Assembly (NCBI GenBank): GCA_035048815.1
Contig: JAUCBN010000005.1
Location: forward strand, 14,844,517-14,908,516
Source: Abelmoschus esculentus
Lineage: Eukaryota > Streptophyta > Magnoliopsida > Malvales > Malvaceae
Length of the DNA stretch: 64,000 bases
Reading direction: 5' to 3'
The notes under the pieces are model-generated. The model searched no databases and was not told where the DNA came from. It saw only the letters and a program-made list of their open reading frames with translations. Positions 37,764 through 47,993 of this stretch are shown piece by piece. The position numbers were made by a program, and so were the translations under genes. The first letter of the stretch is position 1, and every line of letters starts with the position of its first letter.

Positions 37764-39112
37764 TTCTGTCGGCGGGGTTGATCAGCGTCAACCTCCGCCG
37801 CAGAGTTTTTAACGCTGCTCATCCCAGCTTTCTCAGTAGGCGCAATGCCAGCACGAGGACGCTTAACCCTAGCATTCTCATCAGAGGGAGGAGTTCGCTT
37901 CGTACCTCGTCTTGAGGGAATCCGAGCAGCTCGCCAAGGAGTTGGAGCAGATTCGAGCCATTCAGTGGCCTCTTGGAAATCTTGATCATTGGCTAGATCA
38001 GCCTCCAAGTCTTGGAGTTCAGGATCCAGAATACTCACATCCCCAGTGTTAATGTTGGACGATTGCCTAGAAGTAATGTTAGAATTCTGATCAGGAAAAA
38101 CCATTTGCAACGGCTGTGTAGGATAGCGTCGAGCAGTGAGCTTGCTAGGGACCGTTGGAAGGAGTCTGGGCCCTTTGGAGAAAAGTGGAGGATCAGTACT
38201 TGGATCAGATTCAGTGCCACTATTCGAAAGTGAGGGCATAACCCCTTTATCCTTTCCATTACTAGTATTAGGGTTGGTAGTTTGGGATGGTGTAGACATG
38301 TGTTGAGCATTGGCATCATTAGTGATATAGCGGATTCGTCCATGTTGAGTAGGTTGTGGATCCTTCCTTTTAGGAACATACCGTAGCCAATCGCCAAAAG
38401 GAAGTTGCTCAGGTCGTGAATCAACCGGAACTGAAAAAAAATCTAGAGAATGTCCAATACGGCCACAACATTGGCAAAAAGTTAGAAGGCGTTCATATTG
38501 AAGTGGACAGAAACTTGTGGAGGGCCCACCTCCAAGAGCAACACAACGCTTAACAGGCTGAGTGACCTCAAGAGACAGTCCAACCCGTAGATAGTCAACC
38601 ATGTTAGAGTCGATTTTCCTCGTGTCATTTTTTGTGACTAGACCAATTAAAGATCCCAAGGATTTACCAATATCATGAGCAGATTCCTCAGTGGCCAGGA
38701 AAATATGTGGGATGTTGTAGATACGGACCCAAATATTCATTGTAGAGAATGAATGTTCATCAGGCGTGATAGAGGGGTTGTACTGGGAAAGAGCAAGCCA
38801 GTCATCTTTGTAAGTCCAAGGTCCCCTGGACAGGATATCATCCTTAATCTTTTCATCCCTGAACCGGATAAGGAACATGCGTGGCATCAAGATGCTCATA
38901 GAAAGCAATTTGGTCGTAGTCCAGATACCAGTGAAAGCCTTGATGATCACCTGATCATCAATCTCCCTAGAAGTGATAAGTTTCCCAAGGATGGTGGAAT
39001 GAGTGTCCTCTTCAGATATACCCCAAGAAGTACTCGGTTGAAAAACAGTTGCTTGTTCTTCAGCAGTAAATTGAATATTACCAAATTGCTGGATGAAGGA
39101 CTTAGAATCCAT
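37760..39112 (-). CDS. LINE-B ORF1: DUF4283/CCHC RNA-binding protein, intact
   Basis: An open frame of 450 codons from MDSKSFIQQF to DQPRRQK. The frame stays open far upstream (to 40183), but the Met at 39112 is chosen because LINE-A starts at the same place and the upstream text is 5'UTR. A DUF4283-like domain covers about residues 40-200 (SREIDDQVIIKAF, FLIRFRDEKIKDDIL, GPWTYKDDWLAL). The CCHC knuckle lies near 230-245 as CQCCGRIGHSLDFF, with the last Cys replaced by Phe, so zinc binding may be impaired despite the open frame. The C-terminal third is Ser/Pro-rich and basic, with KRTPPSDENARVKRPRAG. The expected role is coating the LINE RNA as a ribonucleoprotein. It overlaps the next ATG by ATGA. 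Confidence 0.88.
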   Translation of the reverse strand: MDSKSFIQQFGNIQFTAEEQATVFQPSTSWGISEEDTHSTILGKLITSREIDDQVIIKAFTGIWTTTKLLSMSILMPRMFLIRFRDEKIKDDILSRGPWTYKDDWLALSQYNPSITPDEHSFSTMNIWVRIYNIPHIFLATEESAHDIGKSLGSLIGLVTKNDTRKIDSNMVDYLRVGLSLEVTQPVKRCVALGGGPSTSFCPLQYERLLTFCQCCGRIGHSLDFFSVPVDSRPEQLPFGDWLRYVPKRKDPQPTQHGRIRYITNDANAQHMSTPSQTTNPNTSNGKDKGVMPSLSNSGTESDPSTDPPLFSKGPRLLPTVPSKLTARRYPTQPLQMVFPDQNSNITSRQSSNINTGDVSILDPELQDLEADLANDQDFQEATEWLESAPTPWRAARIPSRRGTKRTPPSDENARVKRPRAGIAPTEKAGMSSVKNSAAEVDADQPRRQK

Positions 39113-39202
39113 TGTAGAGAGATTGTAAAAATCAAAAGAAGATATCAGAGAGAAAGGAGGAGTGTGGCGTGTAGATAAGAAGATATGAAGACGAAGGCCA
39201 GA

Positions 39203-39210
39203 CTTATATA
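39203..39210 (-). promoter_or_regulatory. TATA-like box upstream of LINE-B ORF1
   Basis: TATATAAG on the minus strand, about 90 nt before the ORF1 ATG, in the same position as the LINE-A box. Confidence 0.4.
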
Positions 39211-41401
39211 AAAAAGAAAGAGTTTGACATAAAATAGAATTACAGTTTAAATAGAAGAGGTAGACAAAGGTAAGAATGAAAAATAAGATAATGTAAAAAA
39301 TTGGAGAATAGATAGACCAAAGAACCTTATCACTTATGAAAAGAGAAAACTTAGGACAAGAAGAAGAAAAAGGAGTTTGATTTGGGAAAGGAGTGTAGAA
39401 ATAAAATAAAAAAAACCCTTTAAGAATACAAGCTATAATAGAATATTGTTGGAAAAATATATACAAAAGGAATTGTTGTAAACAAATAAAAGTCCAAAGA
39501 AACTTGTAGAGAAGAAAACTAAAGGATATAGTATTGTATAACCAACGAAAGGTTAGCGAAGACAGGACACCGTTAAGGGCGTTGGATAAATCCCTATATA
39601 AGGGTGGTATATGAATAAAATTAGAAGGAGGACCAAAACTAGCCAACAACCAACACATGCTGTGACCGGCATACGCCCTGAAGTACCAGCAAACTAAAAC
39701 ATGTATAAGTCGACAGACGCATGTATTGCAGCGATCAAAACAACCTGTGCTCATGGAAAACGCATCAGGCGAGGAGGATACATACCAATCTGATGCGATT
39801 GGCATGTGTGAATAGACGCGGTTATCATCCTCTCCCGCCATGGTCAAGGCCCTTAGCAAGGATAGTAAACAAAGAACAATAAGAAAAAACGAAATTGGAT
39901 TGATAACAGACCAAGTCGTGCCAAGAATTAATACCAAAAAAAGATATAACTTAGAAAACGTGGTTGGAAAGATTAATGGCAACCAATAAATCTTGCAGAA
40001 AGCATAATAACAGTGGTGATTTCGCCTATGGAGATAACCAAAAGTGGATCTAATATGTGAATCACTAGTCAGAACCGTGTTCTCGTCCACAGGGGTGATA
40101 TCTGATCCCCATATCTGAATCGTGTGGTCGAATAAGTTCCCTGAGCTGAGGTTTGCTAAGAACCCGTACATATGTTGAGCCATTCTCAGTTTATATTGAT
40201 TCTTAAGAAGAAAGTAAACCTGTAGTAATTCGAATGAAACTAAAAGTCTTAGAAGTAGTAAACCAGAAGAAAAGCAAAAGAAGAGTCCTTGTTGTAAAAA
40301 GCTTATTGGAATGAATATGATATGAACAATGGAAAAACGTAAAACCTACCTGATCGATCCATAAAATTAACAGAAGTGCATGCTTTGCTCATGGAGGACA
40401 CGACAGACAAGCGGTAAACAAAGGATGAAACAATCCAATCTATCGTGATTGGTGGAATACTGGAAACGTCTTTACTTCGATAAAGGAGGGTTAAGTTTGG
40501 AGAAAGAACCACAAATATGGCGTTGGTCAGATCCCTTTGCAAGGGTAGTAAACAAAGAGCAAGAGAAAACAATGAAAAAGGATTGATAACAGACCATGTC
40601 ATGCCAAAAATTAAGATCAAAAGATGATCTGCGGTAGAAATCGTGACTGAAACGATGAAAAGAAGACAAAAATTCCTACAAGAAACGTAAAACCAGTGGC
40701 GATCCCACCTATGGAGAGAAGGATGCAGAAGAAGACAATAAGCCTAAAGCAAAACGAGTGAAGCTAAAAAACTGGAAGTTACAATCCATAAGAAGAACAA
40801 AAGAAAAGTCCTTGTTTCAATAGGTTTATTGGACTGAAAAAGATATAAGCTATTGATAAGCATAAAAACCCTACTAAACCGATTCAAAACATCAACGAGA
40901 TTGCCGTTGATTTTTGTTGGGATCAAACCGAAGGATAGTGGATCGAACAAAGTTCGTAACACCAAAGGCTTGGTGATCAGAATCACCACAAGTTCTACTT
41001 CTAAAAGAAGAAACTCAAGCCGTTGGTTGAGATCACAGGAACAAGTTTGAGAGCGAAACCAGCAATGGTTCAAAGAAGAACGATAGCCAATCAACCGAAA
41101 ACACCAAAGGTTGATATGAGAAAGATATAATAAAAAACAAAAAACAGATTTAATGCAAAACTCATATGAAACCCGATTGAAAAGGAAAGAAAAAAGATAA
41201 ATAACAATGGGGATGATAATATTATACCTTAAATGGTTTGATGGTAGTATGATTGCTTCATCCTCTCCCAAGGGTAGAGATAAAGATGGTGACAGACGGT
41301 CGATCGAAGGAGGAGAAGCAGCGGAAGATCGGTGGAAGGGGAAGGCGACGGGAAGAGGGGCCGAGAGAGAAAAGGGAGAGGAGAGCATTATTTTCAAACC
41401 A

Positions 41402-41424
41402 ATTCGTTCGAATTTTAAACGAGT
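41402..41424 (+). repeat. Satellite fragment carried at the LINE-B 5' end
   Basis: Begins ATTCGTTCGAATTTTAAACG and continues to GAGT: a satellite target site plus its flank, with one missing C and one substitution. It sits between the LINE 5'UTR and the true target duplication, so it travelled with the element or was added at the 5' junction. Confidence 0.75.
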
Positions 41425-41440
41425 ATTTCATTCTAATTTT
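41425..41440. repeat. Target-site duplication of LINE-B, 5' side
   Basis: ATTTCATTCTAATTTT, equivalent to 32923-32938 with two transitions. Confidence 0.8.
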
Positions 41441-41998
41441 AACTGAGTAAAATTCTGAAAATTTCAGATTAATCTATATAATTTTGTTCAAAAGCTAATA
41501 ATTAAATACTTGAAATCATAAAATTTGATTTTAATAAAATTTGGTTGTCGTTTTGATGCGATTAAAACAAGAATGCCTAAATGGGATTTATAGAGATTCT
41601 GTTCGAATTTTAACCGAATAAGAAGCTAAAAATTTGAGATTAATCTGTATAATTTTGTTCAAAAGCCTATAATTAACTATTTGAACTCATAAAATTTAAT
41701 TTAATAACATTTGGTTGTCGTTTTGATGCGATTAATACGAGCATGTCTAAATGTGCTCTATAGAGAATCCGTTCAAATTTTAACCGAGAAAAAACCTTAA
41801 AATTTGAGATTAATCAGTATAATTTTGTTCAAAAGCCCATAATTAAATATTTAAACTCATAAAATTTGATTTAATAACATTTGATTGTCGTTTTGTTGGG
41901 ATTAAAACGTGCATGTCAAATTGGGCTTTATAGAGATTCCGTTCTAATTTTAACCGAGTAAAATTCTCAAAATTTCAGATTAATCTGTATAATTTTGC
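41441..41998 (+). repeat. 170-bp satellite array, right-hand end
   Basis: A little over three monomers after LINE-B. The array ends mid-monomer at TCTGTATAATTTTG, after which the sequence changes abruptly to TTCTGTGTCCTCGTG. No further monomer is seen to the right edge of the window. Confidence 0.92.
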
Positions 41999-42940
41999 TT
42001 CTGTGTCCTCGTGATGTTGCTTATCTCTAAGTCAGAACGTTCTTGATGACTGGTCTTTGACGATACCTCTCGGCGTGAATCAACGATAATCACCAACCAA
42101 TCCAACACTTTTTTTAGCTTCTGAAAATCTTAACCCATCTCTAGGCCGAGTTAGTATCGTCAATACCGTATTTATCCCTTTCGTGAATCTAACTCTCTCG
42201 ATGCTAGATAAATAGATTACTTACAAACTTCTCTCTCAAGCTTGAATGCAAGAACAAGGAATGGCAATAGGATAAGCAAACTTCGATATTATTATTGCAT
42301 TAAAACAAAGAAACAAGAAACAATCACCTCTCACTAATATCTACAACCTTCACCTATCCCTAAGAGATTTAGAACATAATATCGATAAGTACCAATCTTA
42401 GTGGAAGGGTTTCTCTAAAATCGGCTCTCTTTAACAATGTGGCTGGTTAGGCTATATATAGTCTTAACCTAGGGAAACCTTTCCTAAATAGACTCTAACT
42501 TGGAGTAGGGAACAAGTCTTCTAAATGAGGTCTGATGTTTCCAAGTTTGTAACCTTCTAGAAAGCTTTTCCCGTTCGGTCTTTGACTTGGGCTTTTAGTG
42601 CGCTAGCCTGGTCCAATTGGTGCGATGCATCTTCCAGAATGTTCTCTATATTTTTGTCTTTCAGTCGCCTATCATGTTGATGTTGCCACTCAGGATGCTG
42701 GCGTGGCCTTGTCTCTACCTCGGCCTCAACACTGCTTCACCGCTACTTCGGCCCTGGATATTCCTGCATGTACTGAATATGTAATAATATCTGCATTCTC
42801 TATAAATATCGACTTTGTAAGTAGTGATAACGGAATAACCAATATTATGCAAAGAGTCCATATTTTAGCTCAAGTTGGAGTATAGTAGATGCATAAAGTG
42901 CCATGAGAAGTGCAGTAAATAACTGCCTTTTGGACACTCA
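41999..42940 (-). other. LTR-like stretch, no coding capacity
   Basis: About 940 bp of unique-looking sequence between the satellite edge and the first minisatellite. On the minus strand it carries a TATA-like CTATATATAGCC (near 42450-42461), followed 150-180 bp downstream by AATAATAATATCG (near 42280-42293). That spacing resembles U3-R-U5 of an LTR, and the following minisatellite is of the kind found in the 3'UTR of Tat-lineage elements. No convincing TG/CA ends, primer site or target duplication could be fixed. The open frame at 42625-42885 has no recognisable domain. Confidence 0.3.
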
Positions 42941-44093
42941 TCACATGTCATAGTGAACGGTCCTTTTCCTATAGCGTACACCATGATGGACGACCCCTAT
43001 ATTCGTGTGTGTGTCATAACGAATTGTACCTCTCTTTAAGCGTATATTGTGATGGACGATACCTCTCTTTGAGCGTATGTCTCGATGAATGACCCCTCTC
43101 TTCGAGTACATGTCATAATGAACGGTCCCTCTCTTTGAGCGTATGCCGTGATAGACGACCCCTCTCTATGAGCATTTGTCGCGATGAATGACCCCTCTCT
43201 TAGAGTGCATGTTATGGTGAACGATCCCTCTCTTTGAGCATATACCGTGATCTTTGACCCCTCTATTTGAGCATATATTGCGATGAATGACCCTTCTCTT
43301 CGAGTGCATGTCATGGTGAACGGTCCCTCTCTTTAAGCATATACCTAATGGAGGAGCCCTCTCTTTAAGCATATACCTAATGGATGACCCCTCTCTTCGA
43401 GTGCTTGTCATAATGAATGATCCCTTTCTTAGAGTGAACGTATACCGTGAAAGACGATCCCTCCCTTTGAGCGCATGTCCCGATGAATGACCCGTCTCTT
43501 CGTGTGCATGTCATTGTAAACGGTTCCTTTCTTAGAGCGTACACCGTGATGGACGACCCATCTCTTTGCGCGTATATCGCGATAAATGACCCCTCTCTTT
43601 GAGTACATGTCATGGTGAACGGTCCCTCTCTTTGAACGTATACCGTGATGGACAAGCCCTCTCTTTGAGCGTATGTAGTGATGAATGATCCCTCTCTTCG
43701 AGCATATGTCACAATAAACGGTCCTTCTCTTTGAGCGTATGCCGTGATGGATAACCCCTCTCTTTGAGCGTATGTCGCGATTAAATATCCCTCTATTGGA
43801 GTGCATGTCATGGTAAACGGTCCCTCTGTTTGAGCATATACCATGATGAACGACCCCACTCTTTTAGCGTATGTTGCTATGAATGACCCCTCTCTTCGAG
43901 TGCATGTTATAATTAATGATCCCTTTCTTAGAGCGTATACCGTGATGGACGACCTCTCTCTTTGAGTGTATACCGCGAACAAAGCCCCCTCTCTTCAAGT
44001 GCATGTCATGATGAGCGGTCTCTTTGTTAGAGCGTAAATCGTGATGGACAACCCTTCTCTTCGAGCGTATGTCGCGATGAATGACCCCTCTCA
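42941..44093 (+). repeat. 33-bp minisatellite array A (99-bp triplet)
   Basis: About 35 imperfect units of 33 bp. Three variants alternate: TACCGTGATGGACGACCCC, TGTCGCGATGAATGACCCC and TGTCATAATGAACGGTCCC, each joined by TCTCTTTGAGCG or TCTCTTCGAGTGC. Because 33 is a multiple of 3, several frames stay open and read as 11-residue repeats; these are not genes. Confidence 0.92.
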
Positions 44094-44404
44094 TTTATCT
44101 CGTTCTTTCATGCTTCATTTCATGCATGGGATCAAAGGTGAGTTACCTTACTGATCTTAGTATTTATTACTTTTATATACTTTATAGTAAGCTACTTAAG
44201 AGTTATATGAATTAGGCTATAAATATGAATAGTCAATATAACCATATTATTAAGTTTCAGCTTAGATCTAAATTTATATTAAGTTATTTTAAGTATCCTC
44301 ATTATTTCTATCATTATGTTTTCTTCATAGGACTTACCTACAGCTCAAGGAGTAAATATTAGCTCGGTCAGTCAGCTTAGAAGAAGCTAAACGAAAGCTA
44401 AACA
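44094..44404. other. AT-rich spacer between minisatellite A and the left LTR
   Basis: About 310 bp with no gene. It contains TTCATGCTTCATTTCATGCATGG, reminiscent of the ATGCAT repeats inside the Tat-like element at 52358-52485. The exact left LTR end could lie here, but no TG terminus is convincing. Confidence 0.35.
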
Positions 44405-47400
44405 TTATATTAATATATTTGTTAATTTGTATCTATTTTTCTTTTCTTTGACTTTGTAAATATATATTATTATATGTGTTACTGTTTTCTTTTAAGAAAT
44501 CTAAAAATATTATATTACTCTTTTTGTATATATATATTCCTTTTTTGGTTTTTAATTTAGTGCAATTTTGTTATTAAAATATTATTTAGCTTCTGTGTAT
44601 TTTCTTTTTATTATTTCTCTCCTTATCATATGTTATTTAAAATCAAAAACCAAAATAATATATTAGGTTGTGACCACTAATTATAATATTCTACAGTTAA
44701 AATAAAAATATTAAAGGTTTTCCTTTTTTTATGATCTTTTTTTCTTTGTTTATTTTATTTACTATTATTATTTATTATCATTGCAATATATATATATATA
44801 AATGGTCCAGGATATTATATGTGCTTATTATTTATACTATTTGATTTCTTTTCATTTTCATTACAAATATCATAATGTGTATTATTTAAAGCAAAATTCG
44901 AAAAAGTATATATTTTTTTCTATTTAATCTTTTAAATATTTAGTTTCCTTTCGTTTTTGTTTCTATTATTATTATAATTTATTTTACCATCTTTTTATTA
45001 ATATTAATAGTATTGTATTTATTATTATTATAAAATATGATTAAATAAGATAAAACCAAATATATATCAGTAGCCCATTTTATTTACAATTAAGATCCAA
45101 TAAAATAATAAAACCCACCAGCTAATGCCCAAAACCCATCTGATAAGAGAAACCATAATACCCTTACTATCTCTTTGGGTAGTCGTCAAGCCCAGCCGTT
45201 AGATCTAAGTATCTGATCTAATGGCTCAAATTAAGGGGAGCATAACCGTCCAGAATCAGATGCTCCAACGCGCGGCTAATCGGTTTCCTCACGTGCGACT
45301 GTTTGAGAACTCAACGAGCGTGTATTGCACGTATATACCCTTTCGGATACTCTGGAGTCCGCTCGTCTCTCTATTGTGATCGATCCCTTCTCAATGGTCC
45401 CTCTCTTCTCCGACGGCCACGACGGCAGCCATGTCCCATGTTCCCCTCTCGCCCCGTATCAGCCTCATGAGCAAAAACAAACAAAACATCAGAATTGTAC
45501 AAGGAATTACAGCGAAAATCAGTATCCTTCATCAAATTCAGAACAGTAAACGACATGGAACTGACAATTTCAAAAGCTCACAAAATGCGAATAAAGAAAA
45601 CATCACAACCAAAATTAGGGATTTCAAACTTAAACAAAGCAGAGAAGGATATTTTAAGTTTTAATCAGTGTAATAAAATAAGGCTTTAAGAAGAGAAAAG
45701 CCCTAACTTTGTAATTCATTGGGGGAACCACCATTGAAATCAAAAGAACACAAATTCAGTGGTAAATACTTTTTTTTTCATAGTATAGAATCGATACAAA
45801 AAGTAGAGTAGTTTCTTTTTTTTGGTACCTTTCGATTTAGAGGTCATCAGAACACTCTCCTTCTATCGACAACAAACCAATGGCCGCTTCGTCAATTCGG
45901 GGTGAGTCGAGAGGAAAAAGAGTCTCCATCACTTTCCGTTCTTCTAAATCGAACCAAAAATGGTTCTAATATCATTCTCGCTTTGGTTTCTTTTCATAAA
46001 AGGTGGAAGCTTTGACTCTGATTTTGTTTTGTTTATAAAAGAGGAGTTTTATTTCGAAGTAAGAAAGTTTTTTTGAAAGGAAAAGGGATAGATTTTACTT
46101 TGCCGGCCACCGTAGGTGGTGGTCGGATTCTAAAATATGCGGTTGTTTCTAGGTTGAAAGGATGAACGTTCAACTTGTTCATCCTTTCTAGAAGAACTGA
46201 ACAGAGAAATGGGGGGGTATTTTATTTTTTGTTGAAAAATGAGAAAAAGGTTTGTTTTAGCGGGATTAAATGAGTTTTATACTCATTAGATTTTTAGGAA
46301 ATGGTTTTATTACCTCGTAGACCACCCCGTGTCCCTTTAATTCACCCCGCAGCCCTTGCAAGTTTTCAAATTCTTTCATTTCAGTCCTGAATCAACCCGA
46401 AATCTTCTTTTTCGATTTTGTTTATTTGCAGATGGGTCCCCCCGTGTTTTTTTATCCGCTTTTGAGCCCTTCCCCTGGCTAAATTGCTTTTCGAATCCTT
46501 AATACTTTATTTCGTTTTTTAATCTAGTCCATTCCAGTAGTCTCTTTTTATTATTATGGTTTTGGTTCATTTCACTTTTTTATTTAGTTTTCTCATCATT
46601 TTATTTATTTATTTATTATTTATTTGTCCATTTATTTGTATATTTATCATACTTTTTCATTTCCTTCGTCATGTGTTATACTTTTTGTGCTATGTGCTCA
46701 TATTCATGTATTTATTGTACACTTTTTATTCCATCATGTATCATTACTTGTTATTTGTTTTGTATGTTTATTTGTACTTTATTTATCCCATAATATGTCA
46801 TGCATTCATATTTATTTAGGTTTATTTAATTATTCATGTCTTGTTATTTTATTTGCTCTTCTTTATATTATTTGTTTATTTGCTTTATCATGTTTCTTGT
46901 TTTATAATGCATTTAATTTACTTTATCATGCATATTTTATATGTTTACTATTCTTATTTTTGTCATGCCTTATATATATATATGTTATTTATTTGTTCAT
47001 TTACTTAGGTTGGTCATATTTGTGCATGTTTTTATGTCTTTAAATATATGATTTTATGCATGTCTAATTTTATTCGAATTTATGTCTACTTCTCACTTAT
47101 GTTGCTATTTGTTTATTATTATTTATTTAATACTTCTATTATTTTGTTTTGCATGTCTATTTTATGCTTCATTTATATTATGCCATGTGTATTTGATTGG
47201 TATATATTTATCTTGTTCATTTCACACCACTCCAATAATTAATGAGCCTAATTTTAAACATCTTTATTCGGTCGTAACAGGAACGTGTTCCAACGTAGTG
47301 GTCGCGGTGTATGCGTTCCCTTTGAATAAACACACGATAAAATAAAACTCGATTCGAATTTTTAAACAAACGTTAATTTAAATACCATTTTAATCCGGAA

Positions 47401-47972
47401 AATCCAAAATTAATTTAAGTGGCTATTTTGATAAAGGTGTCAATTCTAGGGTGGTTTTTAAATCCTAAACCCATTTTTAAACCGTAACCGACTCTCGGAC
47501 CCTTCTTTTTCGAATCTCTGGTTTTTACGGTGTTCGGCTTACCAAAATGGCTGATGGCGACTCCCAACAGTTTTTAAAATTCTTTTCCAACTTTTTTTTA
47601 ATCCTTTTTCAAATTTTTAATTTTTAATCTTAAATTTCCCTTTTAAATTTCAGTCTTTTTTTAAAATCCACTATTTTATAAGTCTTTTCATGTTAAGTGT
47701 TTTCAAGCCCTAATTTCTTTTTCAATTCAATTTCCATTCTTAGTCCTAAATTCCTAATTCCTAATTTCTCAAATCCATTTTCAATTTGCAACCCAAATTC
47801 CTAATTTTTAAGCCTAAATTTTAATTCTCAATTTTTATCTCAAATTTCCCTTTTTAAAGTTAAACCCTAAATTTCCTAATTTTGAGGCACTTTAAATTCT
47901 TAATTTTCACTCTTTCAAAAATAGCACCTTTTTAGTAAACATAAATTTTTAATTAGCGAAAGGGTCGCTACA
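44405..47972 (+). repeat. Left (5') LTR of the Tat-like element
   Basis: About 3.6 kb, AT-rich, collinear with 54706-57142 from TATTATATTAATATATTTGTT to AATTAGCGAAAGGGTCGCTACA. It carries 1.15 kb (about 46535-47685) that the right LTR lacks. A run of short open frames at 46556-47345 reflects T-rich low-complexity sequence. CACGTATATACCC near 45330 could be a TATA region, though the right copy reads CATATGCCC. Confidence 0.75.
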
Positions 47973-47974
47973 TT

Positions 47975-47993
47975 TGGCGACTCCGCTGGGGAC
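47975..47993 (+). promoter_or_regulatory. Primer binding site (Arg-tRNA type)
   Basis: TGGCGACTCCGCTGGGGAC lies two bases after the LTR end CA. Its first 10 bases match the complement of a plant Arg tRNA 3' end (ending GGAGTCG plus CCA). Confidence 0.75.

Larger units (their letters stand above)
32939..41430 (-). mobile_element. LINE-B: near-full-length L1-clade non-LTR retrotransposon
   Basis: An 8.5-kb sister of LINE-A, also on the minus strand and at the same satellite phase. In element order it has a 5'UTR (41430-39113), ORF1 (39112-37760, open), a middle region (37763-37111), ORF2 (37114-33032) and a 3'UTR with a T run (32935-32944). It carries its own 16-bp target duplication in a different monomer type, so it is an independent insertion rather than a segmental copy of LINE-A. 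ORF2 is inactivated in its first third only. Confidence 0.94.
39113..41430 (-). promoter_or_regulatory. LINE-B 5'UTR with diverged tandem units
   Basis: About 2.3 kb without a supported gene. Tandem relatedness is visible. GGATTGATAACAGACCA with flanking AGTAAACAAAGA occurs near 39897 and 40580. AAGTCCTTG/GAGTCCTTG followed by TTATTGGA and TGAA occurs near 40284 and 40815. CCTATGGAGA occurs near 40025 and 40708. The ORF1-proximal part aligns with LINE-A up to about 39640; the distal 1.8 kb does not. Confidence 0.6.

Noticed and set aside
40744..41397. 217-codon frame in the LINE-B 5'UTR
   Set aside because: No recognisable domain and no counterpart in LINE-A.
7076..41430. LINE-A and LINE-B as a segmental duplication
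   Set aside because: Each has its own target duplication in a different monomer type, different distal 5'UTRs and different lesions.
42625..42885. 86-codon frame beyond the satellite edge
   Set aside because: No domain and no support from neighbouring sequence.
43036..44094. Apparent proteins with 11-residue repeats (REGSSITVYAQ type), also at 53663-54025 and 57151-57953
   Set aside because: Direct consequence of a 33-bp repeat, which keeps several frames open on both strands; no start context or domain.
45325..45689. Short plus-strand frames in the left LTR and their matches at 55639-56027
   Set aside because: Shared only because the LTRs are copies; sequence drifts without regard to codons and no domain is seen.
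46556..47345. Tyr/Phe/Leu-rich open frames in the left LTR
   Set aside because: T-rich low-complexity LTR sequence, absent from the right LTR.
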